Of a DNA stretch of 64,000 nucleotides, positions 11,480 through 20,878 are shown one piece after another. Numbering within the stretch: position 1 is the stretch's first letter; every line of letters starts with the position of its first letter. This stretch comes from Colwellia sp. GTDB taxonomy: Bacteria; Pseudomonadota; Gammaproteobacteria; Enterobacterales; Alteromonadaceae. The notes beneath the pieces were generated by a model. That model did no database searches. It was not told where the DNA came from and was given only the letters and a program-made list of their open reading frames with translations. Location of the stretch: contig NVWU01000010.1 of the NCBI GenBank assembly GCA_002733765.1, positions 124,001 to 188,000 on the forward strand, written 5' to 3'. A program made the position numbers and the translations under genes.

Positions 11480-12070
11480 TAATTGTTTGTCATGTACTTT
11501 AGCAAGGAAAATTATTGCACAAATAGCACCAAACAATGCCATTGCCATATCCGACTGCGTATCCCAAATATAGCCTTGCGTTCCTAGAAATGCCTCGGCA
11601 TTTTCACCGCTAGCAATAGCAACCCACCATTCAATTAATTCATAAAAGGCGCTAAAGGCGAGACAAATGGACACGATAAAAACATTCAACCACGCTTGAC
11701 TGTTAACACCACCATTAACCACATTTTTTCGAGTTAATATTTCACGCGCAATCACGGCGGGAACAAAGCCTTGAGCAAAGTGACCTACTTTATCGTAATT
11801 ATTACGTTCAAAATTGAATAGATCTTTGATGGTGTCAAATAGCGGCACCTCGGCATAGGTATAGTGGCCGCCCACCATTAACACGATGCAATGGCATAAA
11901 ATAAGGCTATACAGCAAAGGGGTTAAACGGAATGAGTGATAGGTATAAAGTAAAATCACCGCACCAATCATGGCCGGTAATACTTCTAAAAACCAAGTAA
12001 AATAATCTTTAGGGGCGATGCCTGACCAAATAAGTACTGAGAGATAAATAAAGACCCAAAGAAATTTAAT
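11462..12070 (-). CDS. DUF2238 (YjdF-like) membrane protein, ATT start proposed
   Basis: A multi-spanning inner-membrane protein of unknown function with the DUF2238 signature region FNFERNNYDKVGHFAQGF and a conserved ELIEWWVA segment. The first ATG (11971) falls inside the domain. Upstream, the frame stays open for 33 more codons encoding a membrane helix and GIAPKDYFTWFLEVLPAM, which matches the usual N-terminus of the family. No ATG, GTG or TTG is available there. An ATT at 12068-12070 sits 7 bases after GGAG and gives MKFLWVFIYLSVLIW, the expected start. ATT is used as a start in infC. It lies downstream of the msh operon terminator. Confidence 0.8.
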   Translation of the reverse strand: MKFLWVFIYLSVLIWSGIAPKDYFTWFLEVLPAMIGAVILLYTYHSFRLTPLLYSLILCHCIVLMVGGHYTYAEVPLFDTIKDLFNFERNNYDKVGHFAQGFVPAVIAREILTRKNVVNGGVNSQAWLNVFIVSICLAFSAFYELIEWWVAIASGENAEAFLGTQGYIWDTQSDMAMALFGAICAIIFLAKVHDKQLSQLRS

Positions 12071-12110
12071 GGTGTTACTCCAATGACTTAGTTCACTTCA
12101 TTTATAATTG

Positions 12111-12136
12111 AAAAAACCGAGACTAGCTCGGTTTTT
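12111..12136 (-). terminator. Rho-independent terminator of the msh operon
   Basis: Stem ACCGAG/CTCGGT extended by A/T pairs, 5-base loop, with A-run and T-run on either side, 26 bases after the mshA stop and just ahead of the DUF2238 gene. Confidence 0.85.
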
Positions 12137-12161
12137 CTTTATACCTATGACTTTAGCCCAA

Positions 12162-12701
12162 CTAACATGCATTGCCACTAGCATTATTAGGATCTACAAT
12201 AATACTCGTAATACTTGGTCTAGTTACACCATTAGCTGCAACGCTAGTCGCCGTATTAGTATTATTATATATAGCGCGACAATGATCTCCATTTGTAGCA
12301 TCTGTATGTTCAAATGTACCTACAGAAGTACCTGTTAGTTCAGTAAAATCTTCCAATACTAATAAGTCTTTCATAGAGGCATTTACTGGCCAGCCGTAGT
12401 TTAAGTTTATTACTACGCCATCAACACTAATATTTTGGCCTGTACCTGCTGCTTTAATTTTTCCTGCGGCAAGCGCTTTAGCATGTGTCATATCAGCAGC
12501 TGAATTCATTGATCCTCTCACAGCTTCAACAACAGAAGCTTTAGCATCGCTCGTTAAATCAATAAACTTAGGTACTGCTGTTACCGCTAAAATACCTAAA
12601 ATAACAATAACGACGACTAATTCGATTAACGTAAAACCTTGCTGCTTGTTTACTGATTGAGTGTTGACTTGCTGCGTATTTCTAAGTGTACTTAAGCGCA
12701 T
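12162..12701 (-). CDS. mshA: MSHA major pilin (type IVa prepilin)
   Basis: Type IV prepilin with the class III cleavage motif [20 protein letters not shown]; cleavage after the Gly by the prepilin peptidase would free an N-methyl-Phe. The leader is long (about 22 aa) as in MSHA pilins. The mature protein has the hydrophobic helix and a C-terminal pair of cysteines (one in DHCRA, one two residues from the end region ASGNAC) likely forming the disulfide loop. It is the last gene of the msh operon, has its own clear RBS (AAGGAAGTC) and about 100 bases of upstream spacer, and so may have an extra promoter. A second pilin, mshB, lies just upstream. Major versus minor role is inferred from position. 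Confidence 0.88.
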   Translation of the reverse strand: MRLSTLRNTQQVNTQSVNKQQGFTLIELVVVIVILGILAVTAVPKFIDLTSDAKASVVEAVRGSMNSAADMTHAKALAAGKIKAAGTGQNISVDGVVINLNYGWPVNASMKDLLVLEDFTELTGTSVGTFEHTDATNGDHCRAIYNNTNTATSVAANGVTRPSITSIIVDPNNASGNAC

Positions 12702-12803
12702 TATAGACTTCCTTTTTGATTCAATTTAAATTTTTATTATTTTCTTGCTGCGTTATTAGTTAATGACTACTTAACTATGGCCTAACAATTAATAGCCTAA
12801 TAA

Positions 12804-13436
12804 TTAATTTTTATTAATAGTTACTACGACAGAACTATTCGCATTGTTGTAAAAAAAGTTATTACCTACCGTATCATCTGCTGGCGCGGTATAGTTGCCA
12901 CTAGCATCTTGTGCTAATGTTTCTCTCAAAAAATAGCCACAAAGATTATTATTAACGATAACAAAGTAATTAATATTTTTTGTATTGTCATTTAAGTCTG
13001 CAATGGTGGCGCTAATGGTTGGTGGTTGCGCGAATATACCTTGCCATACATTGATACAATCAGTCGTATCCATCTCTGTACCATCAGCATTACCCGCATC
13101 GTAGCCGGTAGGATAACCTGGTCTAATAGTGGTACTAGTGCTACTTGGGGTTGTTAAGAATAATTCTGTTCCATCATACATAACACGGTTGACACTACTT
13201 GCCATTGGACGAGCTTCAGCTTCCCATTGTGCTCTCACTAATGACACACCAGTAGCAAAACCACCCGCCATCCCTTCAATATTTGCTTGTTTAGCTTGTT
13301 CGGTTAAATCTAAAAACTTAGGAATAGCAGTAACGGCTAAAAAGCCCAATATAACTACAACGATAACCAACTCAATTAAAGTAAAACCTGCGGCTTGCTT
13401 TATTTTTGATCTATTCATTTGGATTCGATTATTCAT
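12804..13436 (-). CDS. mshB: MSHA pilin-like protein MshB
   Basis: Second type IV prepilin of the operon, with cleavage motif [20 protein letters not shown]. At 210 aa it is longer than MshA and its C-terminal half carries a YFLRE/FFYNN-type region and two cysteines (CINVW, LCGYF). The start ATG follows GAGG at good spacing. In the MSHA system MshB is a minor pilin or assembly factor placed directly before mshA, as here. No homology is implied beyond the first 40 residues and the order. Confidence 0.85.
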   Translation of the reverse strand: MNNRIQMNRSKIKQAAGFTLIELVIVVVILGFLAVTAIPKFLDLTEQAKQANIEGMAGGFATGVSLVRAQWEAEARPMASSVNRVMYDGTELFLTTPSSTSTTIRPGYPTGYDAGNADGTEMDTTDCINVWQGIFAQPPTISATIADLNDNTKNINYFVIVNNNLCGYFLRETLAQDASGNYTAPADDTVGNNFFYNNANSSVVVTINKN

Positions 13437-13544
13437 ACTAGCCTCATATTCCCTAACTTAATTTTATTGTAACAGTGATTTATTTACTAAGTCACTTATT
13501 TAACACCATTATTTACATTTTAGTACAATTTTTTGCTCAAATTT

Positions 13545-14057
13545 TTAGTTTAAGTCAGTTGCTTTGATCACTTTACTCACTTTACCGTTAGCGCGATTAT
13601 AATAAAAATAACTGCCATCTAACAAAACGTATCGGCACTGTACTTTACCCCGAACACGTCGTTCAGTTATATTATCATGAACCTCTATTGCACTAATAGA
13701 AAACTGCATTAAGCTTATTGGCGTTTCCATTATTAATTGCCAAATAGCCTCACACGCTAATTGTTTTTGTTTAACATCGACCCAACCTGCATTATTAACA
13801 GGCATTGCTTGCTTTTCTTTTTTATTAAAAGAAACAAGTTGCACCGTATTTGGCTGTTTATCCATTAACCATTGCGCATGAACTGCACTCACTTTAGTAT
13901 TAAAACTTTGCGCTACCTTGGTAAAGCCGGCTTGGGTAAATTGAGCTTCACTTTTAATAAAGTAGTTAATAAAAACTGCCATCATCACCCCAACTAGCGC
14001 AATAATAACGATAAACTCAGCAAGTGACTTTTCTTTTTTTTCACTATTAGTTGCCAT
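13545..14057 (-). CDS. mshF: MSHA biogenesis protein MshF
   Basis: 170 aa with one N-terminal membrane helix (FIVIIALVGVMMAVFINYF) and a periplasmic globular part ending in RYVLLDGSYFYYNRANGKV, resembling a pilin body without the prepilin cleavage motif. It sits 7 bases after mshG, in the order mshE-G-F-B-A conserved in Vibrio and Shewanella. Its precise role in pilus assembly is not established. Identification rests mostly on position and topology. Confidence 0.78.
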   Translation of the reverse strand: MATNSEKKEKSLAEFIVIIALVGVMMAVFINYFIKSEAQFTQAGFTKVAQSFNTKVSAVHAQWLMDKQPNTVQLVSFNKKEKQAMPVNNAGWVDVKQKQLACEAIWQLIMETPISLMQFSISAIEVHDNITERRVRGKVQCRYVLLDGSYFYYNRANGKVSKVIKATDLN

Positions 14058-14064
14058 TTAATAA

Positions 14065-15300
14065 TTACTTACCCTGCATCGCTGACGCCATATCCCACAT
14101 TGGCGTAAAAATACCTAGCGCGAGCACCAATACCATCGCGGCTACCCCCACCAACAGTAGTGGCTCTATTCGAGCCGTTAAGGTACTTAAATCGTAATCA
14201 ACTTCTCGTTCATAATAATCGCCCACTTCTTTTAGTAACTCATCTACCCTACCCGTTTCTTCGCCTACCGCGATCATTTGCAATACCAGAGGGGTAAATA
14301 AAGTACTGGCAATCGCTGCACGTAATAAGCTTTCTCCGCTTTCAATCGCTTGACGCATAGCAATAATTTTTTCTTCCATAAAACTATTATCAACGGCGTC
14401 AGCCACAAGGCTTAAACCTGTTGTCATTGGAATACCTGATTTTAAAATGATACCAAAACTATGGGAAAATCTAGCCAAAATGGAGCGTTCAAGGATACTG
14501 CCAATGATGGGTAGTTTTATTTTTCTTTTATCCCACTGGTAACGACCTTTCTCTGTTTTAAGTGATTTTCGCAAAGTATAATAAGCGACGATACAAGCCA
14601 CTAACATGTAAGGCCAATAATTTAAAAATAAGTTAGAGCTGTTTATTAAAAATTTAGTCGCTAAGGGCAAGTCTGCACCCAATTTGGCAAACATATTAGC
14701 AAAAGTAGGAATAACAAATATATTCAAAATAACAAGTGCGGCGGCTAAAGCAATTAACACCATAGAAGGGTAACGCAATGCCGTTTTAATACGCTTTCTC
14801 GTTGCTTGTTCACGTTCTAAATATGTAGTGAGTTTTAAAAAAGATTCTTCAAGTTGACCGGTATTTTCACCAACATGAATTAATGATACAAATAAAGAAT
14901 CAAAAATATCTGGGTGCTGATTTAATGCTGATGAAAGGGTGTAGCCGCCCTGCAACTGGTTAGCAATATCAACCAACGCTTTTTTAAGGGGAGTTGAATT
15001 ACTTGCCTCTTCCATGCCATTTATTGCACGTAAAATAGGAACACCTGAACGCATTAAGGCATACATTTGACGAGAAAAAATAATTAATTCATCTAACGAT
15101 ACCCGACTAAAACCAAAAATTTCACTAACATCTTTGCTCGCAAAGCTTTCACTTTGTTTTTTGGTGCTTTCAGAAATTGAAATGGGAGTAATACCTTTAC
15201 GTAATAGCTGCTCTGCAACAGCCGAGGTATTTCCAGCGTCCATCGACCCTTTTACTTGGCTGCCGTTAACATTACGACCAGTATATTTAAATGATGCCAT
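14065..15300 (-). CDS. mshG: MSHA biogenesis inner-membrane platform protein MshG (GspF/PilC family)
   Basis: 411 aa with two T2SSF domains (about residues 70-190 and 275-395), each holding the conserved cytoplasmic helices and followed by a membrane helix (LVLIALAAALVILNIFVIP and LLLVGVAAMVLVLALGIF). Family motifs ALMRSGVPILRAI and ILKSGIPMTTGL are present. It forms the platform on which the ATPase MshE acts to extract and polymerise pilins. It lies directly downstream of mshE. Confidence 0.93.
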   Translation of the reverse strand: MASFKYTGRNVNGSQVKGSMDAGNTSAVAEQLLRKGITPISISESTKKQSESFASKDVSEIFGFSRVSLDELIIFSRQMYALMRSGVPILRAINGMEEASNSTPLKKALVDIANQLQGGYTLSSALNQHPDIFDSLFVSLIHVGENTGQLEESFLKLTTYLEREQATRKRIKTALRYPSMVLIALAAALVILNIFVIPTFANMFAKLGADLPLATKFLINSSNLFLNYWPYMLVACIVAYYTLRKSLKTEKGRYQWDKRKIKLPIIGSILERSILARFSHSFGIILKSGIPMTTGLSLVADAVDNSFMEEKIIAMRQAIESGESLLRAAIASTLFTPLVLQMIAVGEETGRVDELLKEVGDYYEREVDYDLSTLTARIEPLLLVGVAAMVLVLALGIFTPMWDMASAMQGK

Positions 15301-15320
15301 AAATTACTCTTTATTTTGAC

Positions 15321-17033
15321 CTAAGTCACGTCTACGGTTTCAACTAAACGTAGCACTTCTTCTACTGTTGTGACGCCTTGCATCGCATAGTCAAAAGCAG
15401 CTAATGCAAGCGGAGTAAACGTTGGATTAGCTTTTGATAACTCGGTAAAAGCTTGGGTATCATCTCGCTTAAGTGCCGCCATCATTGGCTCATTCATTTC
15501 TAACAATTCGAAAACACCAATTCGTCCTTTATAACCAGTATACTGGCAACTTTGGCAGCCTTTGCCTTGAACAAATTTTGTGGTTTTTACTTGCTCACCG
15601 GCTAAATTTGTTAGCCATAACAACTCTTGGGCATCTGGTTGATGCTCTTCCACACAATGTTCACAAACACGACGCACTAAACGCTGAGCAATAATGGCCC
15701 TTAATGAGCTACCCACCAAGAAACCCGCAGCCCCCATATCAAGTAACCGTAGTGCACTGGTAATCGCATCATTGGTATGCAATGTTGATAACACTAAATG
15801 TCCGGTTAGTGCGCCTCGTAGACCAATTTCAACGGTTTCTTGGTCACGCATTTCACCTACCATCATAATATCAGGATCTTGGCGCAGTGCAGTCCGTAAA
15901 ACCATAGAGAAGGTTAAGCCTATTTTAGGGTTTACTTGCACCTGATTTATGCGCGGTAAACGATATTCTACTGGGTCTTCAACGGTAATAATTTTTTTAC
16001 TGGCTTCATTTAGCTCACTTAACGCAGCATATAAAGTGGTAGTTTTACCACTACCTGTAGGCCCAGTAACCAATACCATACCATGAGGACGAGTAATTTG
16101 ATGACGAACACGCTTCACTAAATCATCTGGCATACCCGTTTGATCTAATGATAACAAACCCGCTGATTGATCCAGTAATCGCATAACCACTGACTCACCA
16201 TGCTGTACTGGCATAGTAGACATACGTACATCAATATCATGTCCGGCAATTTTTAAATGGAAGCGGCCATCCTGTGGAATACGTTTTTCAGAAATATCTA
16301 AACCTGCCATCAGCTTTAAACGAAGCACCATAGCCGAAGCTATTTTATTTTCTTTAAGAATGTTTTCCTGTAAAACACCATCGATACGTTGACGAATACG
16401 TAGTTGATTTTCATCAGGTTCAATATGAATATCAGAAGCGCGCATTTGTACTGCATCTTCAAATACCGACTGTAATAGCTTACCTACAGTGGCATCACCA
16501 CTCTCATCAATAAATGAAGTAGATAAATCAAAGCTAGATGACTGCTCATATTCTTCTTCTAGTTGACTAGCAAAAGACTCTATATCTGCGGTTCGACGAT
16601 AAAGACCATCGAAAGCATCGAACATTTGAGAGTCCATCACCACGGCGAGTGCTAAACTTTTTGGTGCGAGCAGTTGCTCTAACTGATCTATCGCATTTAA
16701 ATCAGCGGGATCACTCATACCTATTAAGACAGAGTCACCTCGGTCTTCTATTATCAGTGCTCTTAAGCGCCTAGCGTGAACTTCGGGTAACAAACTCGCT
16801 ATTTCAGAAGAAATACGGCGTTGACTAATATCTAAAAAGGGTAAATCCAATTGTTGTGCTAAAAATTCTAACAATTGTCGCTCAGATAAATAGCTTAACT
16901 CAATCAACGTATCACCTAGTTTTCGACCAGTCGCTTTTTGGCTATTTAATGCCTGCATTAATTGTTCATTGGTAATAATATGCTCGTGAACCAAGAGGTC
17001 ACCCAAGCGCATTTTTAATTTGGGGGCTGCCAT
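15321..17033 (-). CDS. mshE: MSHA pilus assembly ATPase MshE with c-di-GMP-binding MshEN domain
   Basis: Hexameric GspE/PilB-type ATPase that powers pilus extension. Residues 9-67 contain the MshEN pattern, two RLGDLLV/KLGDTLI half-motifs, each followed by spaced Leu and Gln residues. In Vibrio cholerae MshE this region binds c-di-GMP. The C-terminal motor has Walker A GPTGSGKTT (324-332), Walker B, a His box (STLHTNDA) and a four-cysteine zinc motif (CEHC...CQSC). It is the key link between this pilus and the c-di-GMP enzymes encoded 15 kb away. Confidence 0.95.
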   Translation of the reverse strand: MAAPKLKMRLGDLLVHEHIITNEQLMQALNSQKATGRKLGDTLIELSYLSERQLLEFLAQQLDLPFLDISQRRISSEIASLLPEVHARRLRALIIEDRGDSVLIGMSDPADLNAIDQLEQLLAPKSLALAVVMDSQMFDAFDGLYRRTADIESFASQLEEEYEQSSSFDLSTSFIDESGDATVGKLLQSVFEDAVQMRASDIHIEPDENQLRIRQRIDGVLQENILKENKIASAMVLRLKLMAGLDISEKRIPQDGRFHLKIAGHDIDVRMSTMPVQHGESVVMRLLDQSAGLLSLDQTGMPDDLVKRVRHQITRPHGMVLVTGPTGSGKTTTLYAALSELNEASKKIITVEDPVEYRLPRINQVQVNPKIGLTFSMVLRTALRQDPDIMMVGEMRDQETVEIGLRGALTGHLVLSTLHTNDAITSALRLLDMGAAGFLVGSSLRAIIAQRLVRRVCEHCVEEHQPDAQELLWLTNLAGEQVKTTKFVQGKGCQSCQYTGYKGRIGVFELLEMNEPMMAALKRDDTQAFTELSKANPTFTPLALAAFDYAMQGVTTVEEVLRLVETVDVT

Positions 17034-17038
17034 GTTCT

Positions 17039-18193
17039 TTATTCTCCTAGAGCTTGCATACGTTGCTGAGCAAATTCTGCTGAAGCAATCGATAAATCAG
17101 ACTTTGTTAAGGCAAGCGTATATTCAGTTACCGCTAAAGAAAACTGACTATTTCTGTCATAAACAATCGCTAAGCCTAAGTGCCAACGACCACTATAGCC
17201 TTGCATGTCGATTAAAATTTTATAGGCTTGAGCGGCACTTTTAAATTGCTCAATGTGTTGAGAAACGTTAGCCAGCATAACCTGATATTCTTGTTGTTTA
17301 ATCAGTGATAAAGGTTTTAAAGTATTGTACACCGCTTGATGTTGCCCTTGTTGCAGATGAATTCGCGCTTTTAACAGTCGTAATTGTGCGTCGTTTCTGT
17401 CTAACGCAATACCTTGAGATAATAAGTTTGTCGCTTGTTGATATGACTTTCGACCAAACCACAAAGCGGCAAGTTTTTTACGTGCTTGCTTATGGCTTGG
17501 TTCAATAATCAGCACCTCTTCAAATAACTGCTCTGCTTTTATTATATCGTTAATTTTTATTGATTTTTCTGCTCTAACTAATTTCTGTGTTACTAATTCT
17601 GCCGACGTTAATTGGCGACGTGACACTGACATTTGACTTATTTTAGCTTTTTTAATTTCTTTTTTAACTGAGGTTTTTAATTCGCTCTTCACCACGGGCC
17701 TTTGTGATTTTTCCTTAACGATCAACTCACCATTCGACACTTGTTGCTGTACTTGTATTTTTTCTTTAACGATTAACTCACTACTCGACACATGCGGCTG
17801 TACTTGTATTTTTTCTTTAACGATTAACTCGCTACTCGACACTTGCGGCTGTACTTGAATTGTTTCTTTAACGATTAACTCACTACTCGATACTTGCGGC
17901 TGTACTTGAATTGTTTCTTTAACGATTAACTCACTACTCGACACTTGCGGCTGTACTTGAATTGTTTCCTTAACGATTAACTCGCTACTCGATACTTGTT
18001 GCTTTGCTTGTATTTGTTCCTGTAAATTCCAGATGTAAAATCCAAGAAAATTTAAGCTAATTAACACCGTTAAACTGATTAATACAATTTTTATTGTTGA
18101 TGGTTTATGGCTGATAGCTACAGGCATAATAGCCTGCCCTTGCTCAGGCGTGCGCTGTTCTAAATCTTTAAGCATCTGATTAATCACACTCAC
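17039..18193 (-). CDS. mshN: MSHA biogenesis TPR protein MshN with six tandem 17-residue repeats
   Basis: Bitopic inner-membrane protein: a short cytoplasmic start (MSVINQMLKDLEQR), a membrane helix at about 35-52, a linker and C-terminal TPR-like helices (about 200-380). The linker (residues 66-167) is six consecutive copies of a 17-residue unit, QVSSSELIVKETIQVQP, the last ones diverged. The start is GTG and shares one base with the mshM stop (TAGTG), so translation is coupled. MshN is a conserved accessory protein of MSHA assembly; TPRs suggest a scaffold. The number of repeats may vary between strains. Confidence 0.88.
   Translation of the reverse strand: MSVINQMLKDLEQRTPEQGQAIMPVAISHKPSTIKIVLISLTVLISLNFLGFYIWNLQEQIQAKQQVSSSELIVKETIQVQPQVSSSELIVKETIQVQPQVSSSELIVKETIQVQPQVSSSELIVKEKIQVQPHVSSSELIVKEKIQVQQQVSNGELIVKEKSQRPVVKSELKTSVKKEIKKAKISQMSVSRRQLTSAELVTQKLVRAEKSIKINDIIKAEQLFEEVLIIEPSHKQARKKLAALWFGRKSYQQATNLLSQGIALDRNDAQLRLLKARIHLQQGQHQAVYNTLKPLSLIKQQEYQVMLANVSQHIEQFKSAAQAYKILIDMQGYSGRWHLGLAIVYDRNSQFSLAVTEYTLALTKSDLSIASAEFAQQRMQALGE
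17693..17998 (-). repeat. 51-bp tandem repeat, six copies, in frame within mshN
   Basis: Six 51-base units encode the MshN linker. Units differ by a few silent or conservative changes (for example ETIQVQP versus EKIQVQP, PQVSSS versus PHVSSS), so copies are old enough to have diverged. The period is a multiple of three, so gain or loss keeps the frame. Confidence 0.9.
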
Positions 18194-19125
18194 TATGATA
18201 CTCCTGATAAATAGTAAGAATAAGTAAAATACCCCAACAGTAATAACAGCGTACTGAAAACACCTAATAGAAAAATATTCTTTCCATTAAAGTGGCCAAA
18301 ACTATGCTCCCTTTGGCTAATGCTTTCAGTGTCTTTTATTGCTGCTGTTAACTGTTTTTTAGTCATTTGATAATGGCCCTGCCCATAACTTAGCATCAAC
18401 ATTTTATGACATAAAACATTGACCAAGCGTGGTATGCCTTGACTTGCTTTAGTGATTTTCTTACACAAACCAGTTGAAAATAACGCCGCACCTTTATAGC
18501 CCGCAACTTGCAGTCTATGTTGTATATACTGCTGAACTTCTTCGGCTTTCATTGGCCGTAATTGGTATGAAAAAGTAATACGTTGGCGAAGCTGTCTAAA
18601 CTCAGTTTGTGCTAAGCGTTGATCTAATTCTGGCTGAGCAAACAATACCACTTGCAGTAACTTACGTGTTTCTGTTTCTAAATTTGTAAATAGCCGTAAT
18701 GCTTCCAAACTCTGTTCAGGCAACGCCTGCGCTTCATCAAGTATTAATACAACAGAATGGCCTTTCGCATGTAATTCTAATAACCTATTTTGAATGCGCT
18801 GCGTTAATAGTTGTACTGACATCCGTTGAGCTTGTTTAACGCCTAATTCAATAGCGACTGCCCGTCGCAATTCATCTGGATTTAAATAAGGATTAGGAAT
18901 ATAAGCGGTGACAAAATGCTCAGGAATTTCATTCAGTAACTTTCGACATAATAGTGTTTTTCCTGTACCCACTTCACCAATAACCTTGATGAAGCCTTCT
19001 CCTGTTTTTAACGCCGTCATTAATACCGCAAGTGCCTCATTGTGAGGCTCAAGCGCTAAAAAAAAGTTAGTATTTGGCGTTAGTGTAAAAGGTAGCTCTG
19101 TTAAGCCAAAGTGATACAAGTACAT
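18193..19125 (-). CDS. mshM: MSHA biogenesis AAA ATPase MshM (ExeA-like)
   Basis: 310 aa ATPase of the ExeA/GspA type: Walker A GEVGTGKTLL near residue 50, Walker B VVLILDEAQALP near 125, sensor region FTNLETETRKLLQ. One membrane helix lies near the C-terminus (IFLLGVFSTLLLLLGYF). It probably helps place or assemble the secretin in the cell envelope, as ExeA does for type II secretion. It lies between mshL and mshN with tight spacing. Confidence 0.92.
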   Translation of the reverse strand: MYLYHFGLTELPFTLTPNTNFFLALEPHNEALAVLMTALKTGEGFIKVIGEVGTGKTLLCRKLLNEIPEHFVTAYIPNPYLNPDELRRAVAIELGVKQAQRMSVQLLTQRIQNRLLELHAKGHSVVLILDEAQALPEQSLEALRLFTNLETETRKLLQVVLFAQPELDQRLAQTEFRQLRQRITFSYQLRPMKAEEVQQYIQHRLQVAGYKGAALFSTGLCKKITKASQGIPRLVNVLCHKMLMLSYGQGHYQMTKKQLTAAIKDTESISQREHSFGHFNGKNIFLLGVFSTLLLLLGYFTYSYYLSGVS

Positions 19126-19140
19126 AAATTACAAACTATA

Positions 19141-20823
19141 TTATTGAGCATTTATCGCTTCATCTTCTTCAGGAAACCATTTTTTCAATAAGGAGCGGGC
19201 ATCTTGTAATTGTGTTTTCCACGTATCTTGACCAATAACAACTGGCTTAAGTAAAATAACCAACTCACGCTTTTGTGTCACTTGACTGATACTTTTAAAC
19301 AAACCACCCAGTAGAGGAATATCCCCTAGTAACGGTGTTTTAGATTCTTTATCTACTTGATATGTTTCTATTAAGCCACCAATAACAACTATTTCACCTG
19401 ATTTAGCACGAATAATAGTATCTGACTCTCTCACTCGACTTTGTGCCAGTGGCAAAACCAATACCTGTTCACCAATTTTAATCACTTTATTTTGCTCCTG
19501 AGTGAGTGTTACAGAAGGATGTACGTGTAAAATAACACTGCCATCTTTATCTATTTGCGGCGTTACATCTAACGCAATACCAGAAAAGAAAGGCGTTAAT
19601 TCAACTTCTGGTGTAGTCGTTGTTGATGTACCTGTAGTAGTGGTACTAGACACATCAGTAACAAAATACTCATCTTCCCCCACTTTAATAACTGCTTTTT
19701 GGTTATTAGTGACGGTAATTCTTGGGCTTGATAGTACTTGTACATTCCCTTGCGTTTGCAGTAAATCAATCACTCCACTAAAGTCAGGACCAGAAAAACT
19801 GAGTGAAGTAGCCCCTCCAATCTTGCTCGATATAACATTACCCGCAATATTGCCATTCGTACTAAAAGTAAAATCAGTACTACCTAAACTGCCCAACACC
19901 TCATCCCAATGAACACCTTGTTGATATTCATCATTTAAGGTGACTTCCATTATTTTAGCTTCAATAATAACTTGGCGGTGTAAATGCGTTTCGGTATCAT
20001 TAATAAACTTTTTAACTGCGGTAATTTCTGCGGGTAAACCGCGTACTGTCACTAGTCCTGCTTGGGGTGAAATAATCACCGAACGCCCACCTTCCGTACC
20101 TACAAAAGCAGTTAATGTTTCTTTTAACTCAGTCCAAAAGTCAGATTCATTTTCGGTATAAATATTAATGCCACTATTACTATTTTGACTGTTTTGGTTA
20201 TTACCATTACTACCATTATTACTACCGTTGTTACTACTATTATTGTTGCTACTGTTACTGTTACTGTTATTATTTGGATCATTTTCTGACACACCACCTG
20301 AGTTAACACTGGTACTAGAGGTGCCAAACCTTTTTAAAAACAAATAATTTAATGCAATAGTTTCAGTGCGTATACCGGCTGGATAAACTTGAATAACATT
20401 GCCACTGTGACGAATATCAAAACCGTAAATATCTTCTACAACCCTTAAAACCTCAGTTAACGTTACATCGGTTAAACTCAAGGAAATACTGCCGCTTACT
20501 TCTGGGTGAATAGCAATACTATAAGATGAACCATCGACGAGAGCGGTAAAGAAATTTTTCGCGGCTACTGAAGTCGCTGACACTTCGAGCCTTTTCTCTG
20601 ACAACAAACCTTGCTTCGCTTGCGCCATATTCTCTTGCATTAGTTCTTGTTGTACTGAGTTTGGTACCTGTGTTAATGGCTTGGGGCTATTTAACACCTT
20701 TGTTTCACTAATGGCTTGCTCTAAACCTTCTTTCATATCTACCGGTTGATCCGGAGTAGTTTGACAACCACTAATGGTTAACAATAATGTAGATAGCGCT
20801 ATTTTTAGTTTTAACTTTTTCAT
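19141..20823 (-). CDS. mshL: MSHA secretin MshL (outer-membrane lipoprotein)
   Basis: 560 aa secretin forming the outer-membrane pore for the pilus. Lipoprotein signal ends in TISGC; then a Secretin_N/STN region (about 90-150), and a C-terminal secretin domain (about 290-540) with QVLSSPRITVTNNQKAVIKVG and GEIVVIGGLIETYQVDKESKTPLLGDIPLLGGLF, quoted here only in part as VIGGLIETYQ and TPLLGDIPLLG. Residues 181-218 are an Asn/Ser/Gly low-complexity insert between the N-domains, presumably a flexible loop in the periplasm. It lies in the operon between mshK and mshM. Confidence 0.94.
   Translation of the reverse strand: MKKLKLKIALSTLLLTISGCQTTPDQPVDMKEGLEQAISETKVLNSPKPLTQVPNSVQQELMQENMAQAKQGLLSEKRLEVSATSVAAKNFFTALVDGSSYSIAIHPEVSGSISLSLTDVTLTEVLRVVEDIYGFDIRHSGNVIQVYPAGIRTETIALNYLFLKRFGTSSTSVNSGGVSENDPNNNSNSNSSNNNSSNNGSNNGSNGNNQNSQNSNSGINIYTENESDFWTELKETLTAFVGTEGGRSVIISPQAGLVTVRGLPAEITAVKKFINDTETHLHRQVIIEAKIMEVTLNDEYQQGVHWDEVLGSLGSTDFTFSTNGNIAGNVISSKIGGATSLSFSGPDFSGVIDLLQTQGNVQVLSSPRITVTNNQKAVIKVGEDEYFVTDVSSTTTTGTSTTTTPEVELTPFFSGIALDVTPQIDKDGSVILHVHPSVTLTQEQNKVIKIGEQVLVLPLAQSRVRESDTIIRAKSGEIVVIGGLIETYQVDKESKTPLLGDIPLLGGLFKSISQVTQKRELVILLKPVVIGQDTWKTQLQDARSLLKKWFPEEDEAINAQ
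20170..20283 (-). repeat. low-complexity AAT/AGT/GGT trinucleotide tract in mshL
   Basis: A run of Asn, Ser and Gly codons (such as SNSNSSNNNSSNNGSNNG) inside the secretin gene. Triplet runs like this can change length by slippage without breaking the frame. Confidence 0.8.
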
Positions 20824-20878
20824 AATTCAACTTTTTTATTATGCTTGAATTTAAAGATTATTTACGAGGACTATCTCG

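Noticed and set aside
12108..12338. plus-strand frame opposite mshA
   Set aside because: Shadow of the pilin gene and its terminator.
19502..19912. 136-codon plus frame opposite mshL
   Set aside because: Low-complexity shadow of the secretin gene; no RBS.
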